In this document: in pieces, positions 1 through 8,914 of the stretch | Numbering within the stretch: the first letter of the stretch is position 1 | How the letters are laid out: each line of letters begins with the position of its first letter | DNA from: Flavobacterium sp. LC2016-23 | Lineage (GTDB): Bacteria > Bacteroidota > Bacteroidia > Flavobacteriales > Flavobacteriaceae | DNA length: 64,000 nt | NCBI RefSeq assembly: GCF_009674775.1 | Contig: NZ_WKKE01000014.1 | Span: forward strand, 1-64,000 | Direction of reading: 5' to 3' | Notes under the pieces: model-generated | The model's input: the letters and a program-made list of their open reading frames with translations, nothing else | What the model was told of the DNA's origin: nothing | Databases searched by the model: none | Position numbers and translations under genes: made by a program

Positions 1-1433
1 GTAACGGTGTTACTGTCTGCATTTCCATCATTGGCTTTATAGGTAAAACTATCCGTTGTCGTTTCGCTTCCGTTATGAACATAAGTGAACGTTCCGTCTG
101 CGTTTAAAGTCAGCGTTCCGTTTGTTGGGCCTGTAACCAAAATTGCGGTTAAGGCATTTCCTTCGGCATCCGTATCGTTGGCTAAAATACCGTTGGCAAT
201 CGTAGCGGTTAAGGTTCCGCTTTCGTTTACCGAATAAGAATCGGCAATAGCAACCGGGGCATCATTGACCGGGTTAATGGTAATGTCCACCGTAACGGTG
301 TTGCTGTCTGCATTTCCGTCATTGGCTTTATAGGTAAAACTATCCGTTGTCGTTTCGCTTCCGTTATGAATGTAAGTGAACGTTCCGTCCGCGTTTAAAG
401 TCAGCGTTCCGTTTGTTGGGCCTGTAACCAAAATTGCGGTTAAGGCATTTCCTTCGGCATCCGTATCGTTGGCTAAAATACCGTTGGCAATCGTAGCGGT
501 TAAGGTTCCGCTTTCGTTTACCGAATAAGAATCGGCAATAGCAACCGGCGCATCATTGACCGGGTTAATGGTAATGTTAACCGTAACGGTGTTACTGTCT
601 GCATTGCCGTCATTGGCTTTATAGGTAAAACTATCTGTTGTCGTTTCGCTTCCGTTATGAACGTAAGTGAACGTTCCGTCTGCGTTTAAAGTCAGCGTTC
701 CGTTTGTTGGGCCTGTAACCAAAATTGCGGTTAAGGTATTTCCTTCGGCGTCCGTATCGTTTGTCAAAATACCGTTGGCAATCGTAGCAGTTAAGGTTCC
801 GGCTTCGTTTACCGAATAAGAATCGGCAATAGCAACCGGCGCATCATTGACCGGGTTAATGGTAATATACACCGTAACGGTGTTACTGTCTGAATTGCCG
901 TCATTGGCTTTATAGGTAAAACTATCCGTTGTGGTTTCGCTTCCGTTATGAACGTAAGTGAACGTTCCGTCTGCATTTAAAGTCAGCGTTCCGTTTGTTG
1001 GACCTGTAACCAAAACTGCCGTTAAAGTATTTCCTTCGGCATCCGTATCGTTTGCTAAAATACCGTTGGCAATGGTAGCGGTTAAGGTTCCTGCTTCGTT
1101 TACCGAATAAGAATCGGCAATAGCAATCGGGGCATCATTGAATGGGTTAATGGTAATATCCACTGTAACGGTGTTACTGTCTGAATTTCCATCATTGGCT
1201 TTATAGGTAAAACTATCCGTTGTCGTTTCGCTTCCGTTGTGAACATAAGTGAACGTTCCGTCTGCGTTTAAAGTCAGCGTTCCGTTTGTTGGGCCTGTAA
1301 CTAAAATTGCTGTCAGGGCATTTCCTTCAGCATCCGTATCGTTTGTCAAAATACCGTTGGCAATGGTAGCGGTTAAGGTTCCGGCTTCGTTTACCGAATA
1401 AGAATCGGCAATAGCTACCGGCGTCTGATTTAT
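1..1433 (-). repeat. Array of 291-bp near-identical tandem repeats inside the adhesin gene
   Basis: The landmark ATCATTGACC (or its equivalent) recurs at 261, 552, 843, 1134 and ~1425, a constant period of 291 bp (97 codons). Neighbouring units differ at only a handful of bases, whereas the units further right (to ~2000) are clearly diverged and one is 279 bp long. The pattern is that of recent in-frame unit duplication. The array continues past the left edge, so the copy number is unknown. Confidence 0.93.
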
Positions 1434-4400
1434 ATTGATTGTAACCGTTTCAATATTTCCGTTAACGGTTCCGTCGTTTGCTCTATACGTAAAAGTGTCA
1501 GTTGCTGTTTTAGTCCCGTCATGAACGTAAGTGAAAGATCCATCCGAGTTTAAAGTCAGCGTTCCGTTTACCGGACCTGTAACTAAAACTGCGGTTAATG
1601 AATTTCCTTCAGCATCGGTATCGTTTGCTAAAACTCCCGGAGCTGTTAAATTTAATGTTCCGCCCTGAACAACAGTATAGGTGTCCGGTAAAGTAACGGG
1701 TGCATCATTTACAGGTGTTATCGTAATCGTTACCGTTGCGGTGGTACTGTTCGCTTTTCCATCATTTGCCGTGTACGTAAAACTGTCTGTTACAGTTTCA
1801 CTTCCGTTGTGAACATAAGTGAAAGTACCATCCGAGTTTAAAGTCAGTGTACCGTTTGCCGGACCTGTTACTAAAACTGCGGTTAAGGCATCACCATCAA
1901 TATCACTGTCATTTGACAAAACTCCAGTCGCTATTGTAGCTGTAAGTGTTGCACCTTCAGGAACGGTATAACCATCTGCCGCTGCAACCGGAGCATCATT
2001 TACTGCTTTTACAGTAATTAACTGGTTAGCAACAGCTGTTCCGTTATGACCGTCATTAATCTTATAAGAGATACTAACCGGTGTAGCTGAATTAAAGTTT
2101 GGTGAAGGCACAAAAGTAATGATGCCTGTATTTGAAATATTTACCGTTCCATTTGTTACAACAATTGACTGGGCTGTTCCTGTCAAAGTTGTTCCGTTGA
2201 TAGATTCTAAAACTAGTGTATCGCCGTCTGCATCTGTATCTCCGGTTAACGGATTTAAAATTACGCTATCATCTTCATCAACATTATAATTGTCATCAAC
2301 AGCAACCGGATTTCTGTTTACAACATTTAAAACTGCTGTATCTGAATTTGGCTGTGCGCAAACATTTGAAGTACTGGTTACATCTAATCTGTATAAGTAC
2401 CCATCAAATGAACGCGGAATATTAGTTAAAGTTAAAGCATTTGTAGTTGCATTTGAAAAAGCAGGATTTGTACCGCCATTTGCAACTGTTGTCCAGGAAG
2501 TACCGCCGTTAGTACTTTGTTTCCATACGTAAACCAAATGAGTTCCTGTTACAACTGCAGTAAATGTTGCATTTCCTCCCAAATTTGTATCTGCGTTTAC
2601 AGGGTTTGTTGTAACCGCAACCACATTCGAAACTAAATAATTAGGTTTACTTGTTCCTGTCGTATTTACCGGTGCCGCATAAGAAGCTGCTGTTACAGTA
2701 CCATTTGAATTTGTTACAGGAGGATTTCCTGTACCATAGTAACCGTTTCCATCAGTATCTGCCGAAACGGTACCGTATGCTTCAATAGCGTCCAGACATC
2801 CGTCATTATCAGAATCCGGATCCAGCTGATTGATCATTCCGTCTAAATCATTGTCATATCTGTCATCAATACCATCTGTATTGTTGTCGATAAATCCGGG
2901 AGCATCTTTGTTAATAAAGTTTGGTCTTTTAGAACCCGTTTGATATCCGAAAGGATCTGCTAATCCGCCTGGTATTTCGACTGTATCTAAAATCCCGTCA
3001 TTATCATCATCTAAATCACATTCTATGTTAAGTCCGTCATTATCATCGTTTCCAAAATAATTTGGATTTTCTATCGGAATGTACAATGAAACACTTCCTC
3101 CTGCCAATCCATCTTGCGAGCCGTTACGTTCTCCGCCTATATGATGACCTCCAACACCTCCATTAGCATATAAAGTAACATTTGGCGGTAAAGAAGCCCG
3201 TGAATATAATAACGCTCCACCGCCTCCACCGCCTCCTGGTCCGTGAATAACACTTGTGTTTAAGTCCTGACCGTCTCCACCTTTTGCAGAAACCGTTAAA
3301 TTACCTGTAAAAAGAGGTGTTTTTAAAACAACAGTACCTCCGGCACCTCCACCTCCACCTCCATCAGGAGAACCTGAAGGATTTACGGCTTCAGGCGAAA
3401 AACCATCGGCAATAATAGAATGGCCATTTCCAACTATTTCATTGGCAAAAAGAATTACAATACCACCTCCGTCTGCTGCAGACGACGGGTTATTTGTTGT
3501 TACATAACCTGATCCTCCTGCACCTCCAAGAAAAACCCTGTCCTGCGCAAAATAAGCAGATAAAGAAACTCCTCCCAAACCACCTGCATTGGCACCATTT
3601 ACATCACACCATCTTTTACCACCTTCACCTCCGGCACCATAATTAGATCCGCCTCCACCACCTGAATCTCCTGCCACACCAGAACCTCCGCCATTTGCAC
3701 GAGGCGCACGTCCTCTGTTATAAGTTGGATTATCTATGACAATACCATCTCCTTTTGTATAGGAACCTGAATAGGTGCTACTTCTAACATACTGTGTATC
3801 GGGACTAGTATTACAATTATCATCAGGACCATTTACTGTCATCTTAATTCCTTCGTATCCTTTGCCTGATACATCAATATCGGCATTAAATACTAACTTA
3901 TTATCTGTTTCAATAGCCAAAACACCACCGGTTTTATCAGTAGTGTTCCATTCTTTTGCTGTTAAGGTGTTATCAATAATAACCTCGCCGGTATATTTTG
4001 GAACCCTTACAACCTGAACCATATCAGTAAGTGTATACGTCTTTAGCAAAGGAAACATGGGTGTCACTACGTTACCTGTAATGCTTTTAATTTCAAAAAA
4101 CTCGTAGTTACCCGTATTATTAATCGCCGTTACCTTACCTCCATTAATATCATTATTCGTATTAATAGTTGCTCCTTTCATCTGGATAATCAAAGCTTTA
4201 TCACCAGCCGCGAGACCCGCAGCATTAGTTACCGTAATGGTATTGGTACAAGTAAGATCACAAGGAGCACATACCGGCTGATTTATAGCTGTTACCGAAA
4301 AATAGCTGTTTACTATTCCTGATATATGTGTTTGTGAAAAACCACTAAGGCTGCACACAAATAAAAAACTGACCAAGAATTGCTTCAAAGTCCGATCTTT

Positions 4401-4439
4401 ATTACACGTTAAATTTTTTAAATAAGTAAAGTTCACCAT
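1..4439 (-). CDS. Giant tandem-95-repeat secreted adhesin (C-terminus beyond window)
   Basis: An uninterrupted minus-strand frame runs from an ATG at 4439 to the left edge (about 1479 codons, no stop seen). Residues ~1-35 form a signal peptide ending near GFSQ. Next come a region of unknown fold, a very Gly-rich stretch (~240-440), thrombospondin-type-3-like acidic Ca-binding repeats rich in DxDxDG (~465-557), an Ig-like segment (~605-710), then cadherin-like repeats of about 97 residues, each starting near NDAPVA and containing the NGTLTLN and DGTFTYVH motifs. Proteins of this kind are cell-surface adhesins; in flavobacteria they usually leave by type IX secretion through a C-terminal domain, which cannot be checked here. 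Export and adhesion are inferred from architecture. Coding identity is certain; substrate is unknown. Confidence 0.88.
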   Translation of the reverse strand, partial: MVNFTYLKNLTCNKDRTLKQFLVSFLFVCSLSGFSQTHISGIVNSYFSVTAINQPVCAPCDLTCTNTITVTNAAGLAAGDKALIIQMKGATINTNNDINGGKVTAINNTGNYEFFEIKSITGNVVTPMFPLLKTYTLTDMVQVVRVPKYTGEVIIDNTLTAKEWNTTDKTGGVLAIETDNKLVFNADIDVSGKGYEGIKMTVNGPDDNCNTSPDTQYVRSSTYSGSYTKGDGIVIDNPTYNRGRAPRANGGGSGVAGDSGGGGGSNYGAGGEGGKRWCDVNGANAGGLGGVSLSAYFAQDRVFLGGAGGSGYVTTNNPSSAADGGGIVILFANEIVGNGHSIIADGFSPEAVNPSGSPDGGGGGGAGGTVVLKTPLFTGNLTVSAKGGDGQDLNTSVIHGPGGGGGGGALLYSRASLPPNVTLYANGGVGGHHIGGERNGSQDGLAGGSVSLYIPIENPNYFGNDDNDGLNIECDLDDDNDGILDTVEIPGGLADPFGYQTGSKRPNFINKDAPGFIDNNTDGIDDRYDNDLDGMINQLDPDSDNDGCLDAIEAYGTVSADTDGNGYYGTGNPPVTNSNGTVTAASYAAPVNTTGTSKPNYLVSNVVAVTTNPVNADTNLGGNATFTAVVTGTHLVYVWKQSTNGGTSWTTVANGGTNPAFSNATTNALTLTNIPRSFDGYLYRLDVTSTSNVCAQPNSDTAVLNVVNRNPVAVDDNYNVDEDDSVILNPLTGDTDADGDTLVLESINGTTLTGTAQSIVVTNGTVNISNTGIITFVPSPNFNSATPVSISYKINDGHNGTAVANQLITVKAVNDAPVAAADGYTVPEGATLTATIATGVLSNDSDIDGDALTAVLVTGPANGTLTLNSDGTFTYVHNGSETVTDSFTYTANDGKANSTTATVTITITPVNDAPVTLPDTYTVVQGGTLNLTAPGVLANDTDAEGNSLTAVLVTGPVNGTLTLNSDGSFTYVHDGTKTATDTFTYRANDGTVNGNIETVTININQTPVAIADSYSVNEAGTLTATIANGILTNDTDAEGNALTAILVTGPTNGTLTLNADGTFTYVHNGSETTTDSFTYKANDGNSDSNTVTVDITINPFNDAPIAIADSYSVNEAGTLTATIANGILANDTDAEGNTLTAVLVTGPTNGTLTLNADGTFTYVHNGSETTTDSFTYKANDGNSDSNTVTVYITINPVNDAPVAIADSYSVNEAGTLTATIANGILTNDTDAEGNTLTAILVTGPTNGTLTLNADGTFTYVHNGSETTTDSFTYKANDGNADSNTVTVNITINPVNDAPVAIADSYSVNESGTLTATIANGILANDTDAEGNALTAILVTGPTNGTLTLNADGTFTYIHNGSETTTDSFTYKANDGNADSNTVTVDITINPVNDAPVAIADSYSVNESGTLTATIANGILANDTDAEGNALTAILVTGPTNGTLTLNADGTFTYVHNGSETTTDSFTYKANDGNADSNTV

Positions 4440-4570
4440 ATATAATCAATAATTAAAAATTTCAAATAAGCATAAAAAAGTCCTGTACGCTCAAATATCA
4501 TTTTTTGAAATCTGAACGCATTTTACGTATTAAAAAATTGCAATAAAATACTGCAAAAAGCAGCAAGGAT

Positions 4571-4637
4571 AAGAGTTGACAGTCGAAACAATCGAGCTAT
4601 GAAAATTGTCAATCTCTTCTTTTCGTCGCCAAATGTA
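4571..4637 (-). promoter_or_regulatory. Candidate promoter and 5'-end hairpin of the adhesin mRNA
   Basis: On the minus strand TACATTTG (4637-4630) matches the Bacteroidota -7 box TAnnTTTG. A TTG lies about 25 bp upstream, slightly far for a -33 box. Transcription would begin near 4623, giving a leader of about 185 nt. Right at that predicted 5' end is an 11-bp hairpin: 4571-4581 pairs with 4607-4618, with one bulged base. The rest of the 409-bp gap 4440-4848 shows nothing else beyond the terminator listed separately. Not tested. Confidence 0.35.
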
Positions 4638-4808
4638 TATGAAAAATAAAGTCACGAATAGTCAATTCGGACATTTTTTAGTCTTAATAGGAATAATGAT
4701 ATCCTGAGAGAAAAAGTCTACGTAAAAACCGCAATAAGTGTAATCAAAACACTAATAATTAAACGCTTACAATTTCATTAAAGAAGAAAAAATCAAAATA
4801 TAAAACCT

Positions 4809-4828
4809 CCAAAAAAAAACTTTTTTGG
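4809..4828 (-). terminator. Weak terminator-like hairpin after the AraC gene
   Basis: CCAAAAAA (4809-4816) and TTTTTTGG (4821-4828) form an 8-bp, mostly A-T stem with a 4-nt loop, 20 bp past the AraC stop. The minus strand continues with a T-rich run. Stem stability is low, so termination efficiency is doubtful. Confidence 0.35.
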
Positions 4829-4848
4829 AAATTTTGTTTTTTAACGGT

Positions 4849-5904
4849 CTAAAAACGCACCTGAGATGGGAGTTTTCCAAATCTTTTTTTGAAACTTGAT
4901 GCAAATCTTCCAGCCGAATCGTGACCGGTAATAACCGCAATTTCCTGAATATGAAAATCTGATTTTTCAATAAGCTGCATCGCAAGAACTAAATTCTTTT
5001 CTTTATGATACTGCAGCATAGAAAAGCCAAAAACAGCTTTAAAGTTTGCTTTTAATTTTGTGGGAGAAGTATTAACTTCCTTAGCAATGAAATCGATACC
5101 AATAAAAGGAAGATGTAAATTTTGCAGAATAATTCGTTCTGCTTTTGCAACATTGTGATAATCTAAATTGCTTAGCGAAATATTATCTTCAATACGGCTG
5201 TCATTGAATACATTACTAAAAAATTCAGCTATTAATTTCATTGAATTCTTTTTTAAAATCGAATTCGTCGATTCCATCTTATCAGTCTGCTTTATAATAA
5301 CCGATAGATCAGCTGCAATTTGATGTGCTTTTACCGAGATATCCAGCCATGTGTAGGAGCCTCTTTTGCCATTTAAAAATTGCAGTATGGCTTTTCTTTC
5401 TTTAAATACTTTAGAGGTGAAATTCTTTTTAACCCAGTCTTTTTTTAGGGCTATACTAAAGAATTTTCCGTTTGATTCCTTGTAAAAGTAACTGGATATC
5501 TCAGTATTGGGCTTACTGAATGTCCAGCAAATACTGTCAATAGTTAAGACCTCTCCGTTTTTTAAAGGGAATTTATATTCAAATAAAGAAAAAGTTAAAA
5601 GATAATAATCGCTGAATATGCTCTTATCATACTTTGATAATGCCACGATATTTTCTTTTAGATTCAGAAAAAAGCCAAAGAACCAAAAACCTTCTTCAAT
5701 TTCTCTGTAATATATTCTGGCTTTTGATAAAGAAGTATTTATAATGAGAATCTGTTTTGTTGGATAATGCTTTGTAATGGGTAATTTCGCTATACTATCG
5801 AGCATTATTTGTGGAGAATTGAACAAATAAGGAAATTGAAAGAAACCATCTTTTAATAGAAAAAGATATTTTTGAACATGTTTGGGCCAATTATTCGTAG
5901 TCAT
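4849..5904 (-). CDS. AraC-family transcriptional regulator
   Basis: A 351-residue protein with an unrecognised N-terminal half (~1-250) and a C-terminal AraC double helix-turn-helix (~255-351). The HTH reads as IDFIAKEVNTSPTKLKANFK for the first helix pair and IQEIAVITGHDSAGRFASSF for the second, ending with the family-typical FGKLPSQVRF. No membrane segment or signal peptide is seen, so it is a cytosolic DNA-binding protein. It stands alone between the adhesin and the efflux operon, all on the same strand, with no effector hint. It could control the adhesin downstream, but nothing in the sequence proves this. Confidence 0.88.
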   Translation of the reverse strand: MTTNNWPKHVQKYLFLLKDGFFQFPYLFNSPQIMLDSIAKLPITKHYPTKQILIINTSLSKARIYYREIEEGFWFFGFFLNLKENIVALSKYDKSIFSDYYLLTFSLFEYKFPLKNGEVLTIDSICWTFSKPNTEISSYFYKESNGKFFSIALKKDWVKKNFTSKVFKERKAILQFLNGKRGSYTWLDISVKAHQIAADLSVIIKQTDKMESTNSILKKNSMKLIAEFFSNVFNDSRIEDNISLSNLDYHNVAKAERIILQNLHLPFIGIDFIAKEVNTSPTKLKANFKAVFGFSMLQYHKEKNLVLAMQLIEKSDFHIQEIAVITGHDSAGRFASSFKKRFGKLPSQVRF

Positions 5905-6094
5905 AAAATTTCAGCAGTGCGTATATTCGGTATTGGTACAAAATCCAGAAACGTAAAAATAAAAAAAAGTATTTTAGTTTTCCAGCATTTCTAAATTTCG
6001 ATTCGAAATAAAGTAAAACTATTGCAATAATTCTTGAATTTTAACCATAGTGCTTTTAGTGCCGGATAAAAATCGTGGCATGTTTGCGGGCATA

Positions 6095-6127
6095 GTTAAA
6101 AAAATAGAGGCACCTCCGGGCGCCCCT
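6095..6127 (-). terminator. Rho-independent terminator of the TetR-ABC-HlyD-TolC operon
   Basis: Read on the minus strand, AGGGGCGCC (6127-6119) pairs with GGTGCCTCT (6114-6106), a 9-bp GC-rich stem with two G-T wobbles and a 4-nt loop. It is followed by a run of seven T. It lies 32 bp after the TolC stop codon, so it closes the operon. Confidence 0.85.
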
Positions 6128-6158
6128 AACAAATGAATATAATTACCTTAATGTTAAT

Positions 6159-7562
6159 TTATAAATCAGGATTTGCCATGATTTTGAATAGTTCTGAGTT
6201 CGAAATATAAAATCTGTTTTCTAATGCGATAGAAGCCAGTTTTGCACTTACCAAATTATTCTCTCGGGTGTTGATTAGAAATAAAGAACTTTCTCCAAAA
6301 GAAAATAAACGCTCCTCAGAGTTAAGCATCGTTAAGTTATTTTCTACCAGATCTTTCGCCAGCTTTTTTTGCTTTACAAGCGAATTGATTTCTACTTTTT
6401 GTGCATTTATTTTATTGGTCAGCTGTGTTTTTTCGAGCGCTAAAGCAAATTCATTTTCCTGAACTTTATATTTGGCCAGTCTTAAACTTCCGCGTTCTTT
6501 TCTTAGAAATAACGGAAAGTAAAACTCCAGACCAATTTTATAATCTTCAAAACGATACTTGTCAATATAACCCGGTTCTGATAAATACGAATAGCCAATG
6601 TTTATTTTTGGTAAAAGCATATTTTGTTTCAGATCTTTTTCGACATTCAAAATGTCTATTTTATTTTGCAGTGCATTTAGTTTTGGATGTGTTTCTAAAT
6701 TAAAATCATTGTGTAGTAAATCGTTTGTTTTCAGTGTTTCCTGCAAAGTCGTTTCCAGCGCATTTTCCGGTACAAGTTCGTCTGAAATTTCTAATGGAAT
6801 ATTGTTTTCAAGCCACATAAAATTAGATAATTCCAATTTTGCTTTGGCCAGTTTTAATTTAGAATCTTCCAGACTTAAAGCTCTGTTTTTTACAATAATT
6901 CCGGCTTCAATACTGTCAATTGCCGGTTTGTCACCCTGAACGATCAGAGATTTAATTCCTTCCAGACGTATTTCAGCATTTTTATTGTACTTGTCATAAA
7001 GTTTCATTTCTTCAAAATTCTTCTTCCAGTTAAAGTAGGCAAGCGAAGCATCGTACAATACACTTATAGCCTGAAGCTTTTTTTCGGCCTCACTGAGCTT
7101 AATCTGAATTTTAGCTTTACGAACATCAGCCATTCTCTGATTAATAAACAAACCCTGACCAACCGGCACCGTAATTCCAAATGAAGTCAAACCCTGATTT
7201 GGTGTGGTATTTTCGGGATTAAGATAAACACCTTCGTTATTGTCAAATCCAGCTTTTAGTTCAATTCCGTACCAGGTTGGTATTTTAAAACTGCTGTTTA
7301 AAATCGAATAATATTCTTTGTCTTTAAATTGTTTCTGACTAAAATCTACCTCAATTTTGGGGTCAAATCCGCCTCTTGCCATCATCAGGCTGGCTTGTGC
7401 TTTACTGATTTCCAAATTGGCATTTTTTACCAGCGGATGGTATTTTTTTACATACCCCAAAAATTCATTATAAGTAAGTTCCTTAGAGATGGTTTGCTCA
7501 TTTGGCAGCTGGCCAAAGATGGCGGAACTCCAAAAAAGAAAAGCTATAAGTATCTTTTTCAT
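6159..7562 (-). CDS. TolC-family outer membrane efflux protein
   Basis: A 467-residue protein with a signal peptide (~1-18, ending at IFGQ). The rest is typical TolC: two repeats rich in long helices, each with the pattern in which amphipathic coiled coils flank short strands (for example ASLMMARGGFDPKIEVDFSQ and the later LLPKINIGYSYLSEP). TolC trimers form an outer-membrane channel plus periplasmic tunnel. The ATG at 7562 overlaps the last base of the upstream HlyD stop codon (TAATG), showing translational coupling. It is the last gene of the operon and supplies the exit duct for the ABC/HlyD pair. Confidence 0.92.
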   Translation of the reverse strand: MKKILIAFLFWSSAIFGQLPNEQTISKELTYNEFLGYVKKYHPLVKNANLEISKAQASLMMARGGFDPKIEVDFSQKQFKDKEYYSILNSSFKIPTWYGIELKAGFDNNEGVYLNPENTTPNQGLTSFGITVPVGQGLFINQRMADVRKAKIQIKLSEAEKKLQAISVLYDASLAYFNWKKNFEEMKLYDKYNKNAEIRLEGIKSLIVQGDKPAIDSIEAGIIVKNRALSLEDSKLKLAKAKLELSNFMWLENNIPLEISDELVPENALETTLQETLKTNDLLHNDFNLETHPKLNALQNKIDILNVEKDLKQNMLLPKINIGYSYLSEPGYIDKYRFEDYKIGLEFYFPLFLRKERGSLRLAKYKVQENEFALALEKTQLTNKINAQKVEINSLVKQKKLAKDLVENNLTMLNSEERLFSFGESSLFLINTRENNLVSAKLASIALENRFYISNSELFKIMANPDL

Positions 7563-8908
7563 TATTTTTTTTCTTTAGTTACGGTCTCACCGTTTTTGTA
7601 ATAATTAGGAGGGAATCCGTTTAGGGTTCTCCAGATTTCAAACCAAATTGGTACGGTATCTAACAAAGCAATAGTTTGAGCACCGGAACCAATACTCAGT
7701 TGTTTTGGCCACTTTGCCTCATTTGGATCCGGTGCAATCAGAATTCTGTATTTTCCGTTTGTACTGATGAAATTTTCAATGGCAACCACTCTTCCTCCAA
7801 AAGTTCCGTACGACATATCCGGCCAGCCGGCAAATACAATGGTAGGCCAGCCGTCGAACCAAATACGTACGGTAGCTCCTTTTTTAATTAAAGGCAAATC
7901 GATTGGATTGATAAACGTCTCCACTGCAATGTCGTATTGCGATGGCATAATGGTTACAATTGGCGTTCCTTCCTTGATAGTTTCACCAATACCGGCCTGA
8001 AGCGCTCTGTTGATATATCCGCTCTGAGCTGCTTTTATGTAATACATGCCGTTTCTCAAACTGTAATTGGCATACTGATTTTCCAGTTTGTTGACCTGAG
8101 CTTCAGTATCATATTTATTGCTTAAAGTAGTAAACTGATCACTTTTTGCTTTGGCTACTTTTTCAGAATACTCTGCCGAAATTCGATTGATTTCGACTTT
8201 TGCATTAATATATTCGTTTTTGCTGGTAAGGAATTTGTTTTCCTGCGTGATGATTTTGGCGTCAACGTCTTGTTGTTTCAAACGTTTCTCTTCAACATCG
8301 GTAAGCGGTTTTAAACCTTCTTTGTTCAATTGTACAGAACGATTGTATTGCGTATTGGCAATCCGAAGCTGGGTTTTGGCTGCAACAAGATCCATACTGT
8401 CACTTTGTATTTTTAAGCGCGACTGTCTTACCTTGTTTTGGGCTTGTTCGAGTTTTAATTTTCGTTCGTTTTCTATGGCCTGAATCTGAACTGAAAGTGT
8501 GGTCACTTTATCGCCATAAGACTCTAAAGAGTTTTTCTTGGCTTCCACCTGATTTTTGGTGTTTTGTACCAAATTCGGATCCATGTAATCTTCTTTTATT
8601 TCAGAAATGAATAAAATAGTATCCCCTTTTTTTACAAAATCTCCTTCCTGCACGTACCATTTTTCAATTCTTCCCGAAATAACACTTTGGATGGATTGCG
8701 GCCTTTGATTTGGCTTTAAAGTGGTTACTGCTCCAGACCCTGAGATGTTCTGTGTCCATGGCAGGAAAAGCGCAATGATTCCTATAATGGAAGTTCCAAT
8801 TATAATTTTATTTAAAATTTTATAATGTGGTCTGTTGCTTAAGTTTCTAACCGTCTCATATTGATCGAGCGGCTGCAGTTTCGTTTTATTGTCTGAGATG
8901 TTTAGCAT
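7562..8908 (-). CDS. HlyD-family membrane fusion protein (periplasmic adaptor)
   Basis: A 448-residue adaptor with a cytosolic N-terminus, one transmembrane helix (~35-53), a lipoyl half (~70-105, VISGRIEKWYVQEGDFVKKG), a long coiled-coil hairpin (~115-285), the second lipoyl half (GYINRALQAGIGETIKEGTP) and a C-terminal beta-barrel. This is the family that bridges an inner-membrane exporter to TolC. It starts 6 bp after the ABC gene and overlaps TolC by one base, so the three are one transcription unit. The cargo is not evident: no small peptide or toxin gene lies in the operon. Confidence 0.92.
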   Translation of the reverse strand: MLNISDNKTKLQPLDQYETVRNLSNRPHYKILNKIIIGTSIIGIIALFLPWTQNISGSGAVTTLKPNQRPQSIQSVISGRIEKWYVQEGDFVKKGDTILFISEIKEDYMDPNLVQNTKNQVEAKKNSLESYGDKVTTLSVQIQAIENERKLKLEQAQNKVRQSRLKIQSDSMDLVAAKTQLRIANTQYNRSVQLNKEGLKPLTDVEEKRLKQQDVDAKIITQENKFLTSKNEYINAKVEINRISAEYSEKVAKAKSDQFTTLSNKYDTEAQVNKLENQYANYSLRNGMYYIKAAQSGYINRALQAGIGETIKEGTPIVTIMPSQYDIAVETFINPIDLPLIKKGATVRIWFDGWPTIVFAGWPDMSYGTFGGRVVAIENFISTNGKYRILIAPDPNEAKWPKQLSIGSGAQTIALLDTVPIWFEIWRTLNGFPPNYYKNGETVTKEKK

Positions 8909-8914
8909 GACATA

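Noticed and set aside
1..1433. Regular repeats resembling a CRISPR or satellite array
   Set aside because: The unit is 291 bp, in frame, without spacers, and encodes cadherin-like protein repeats.
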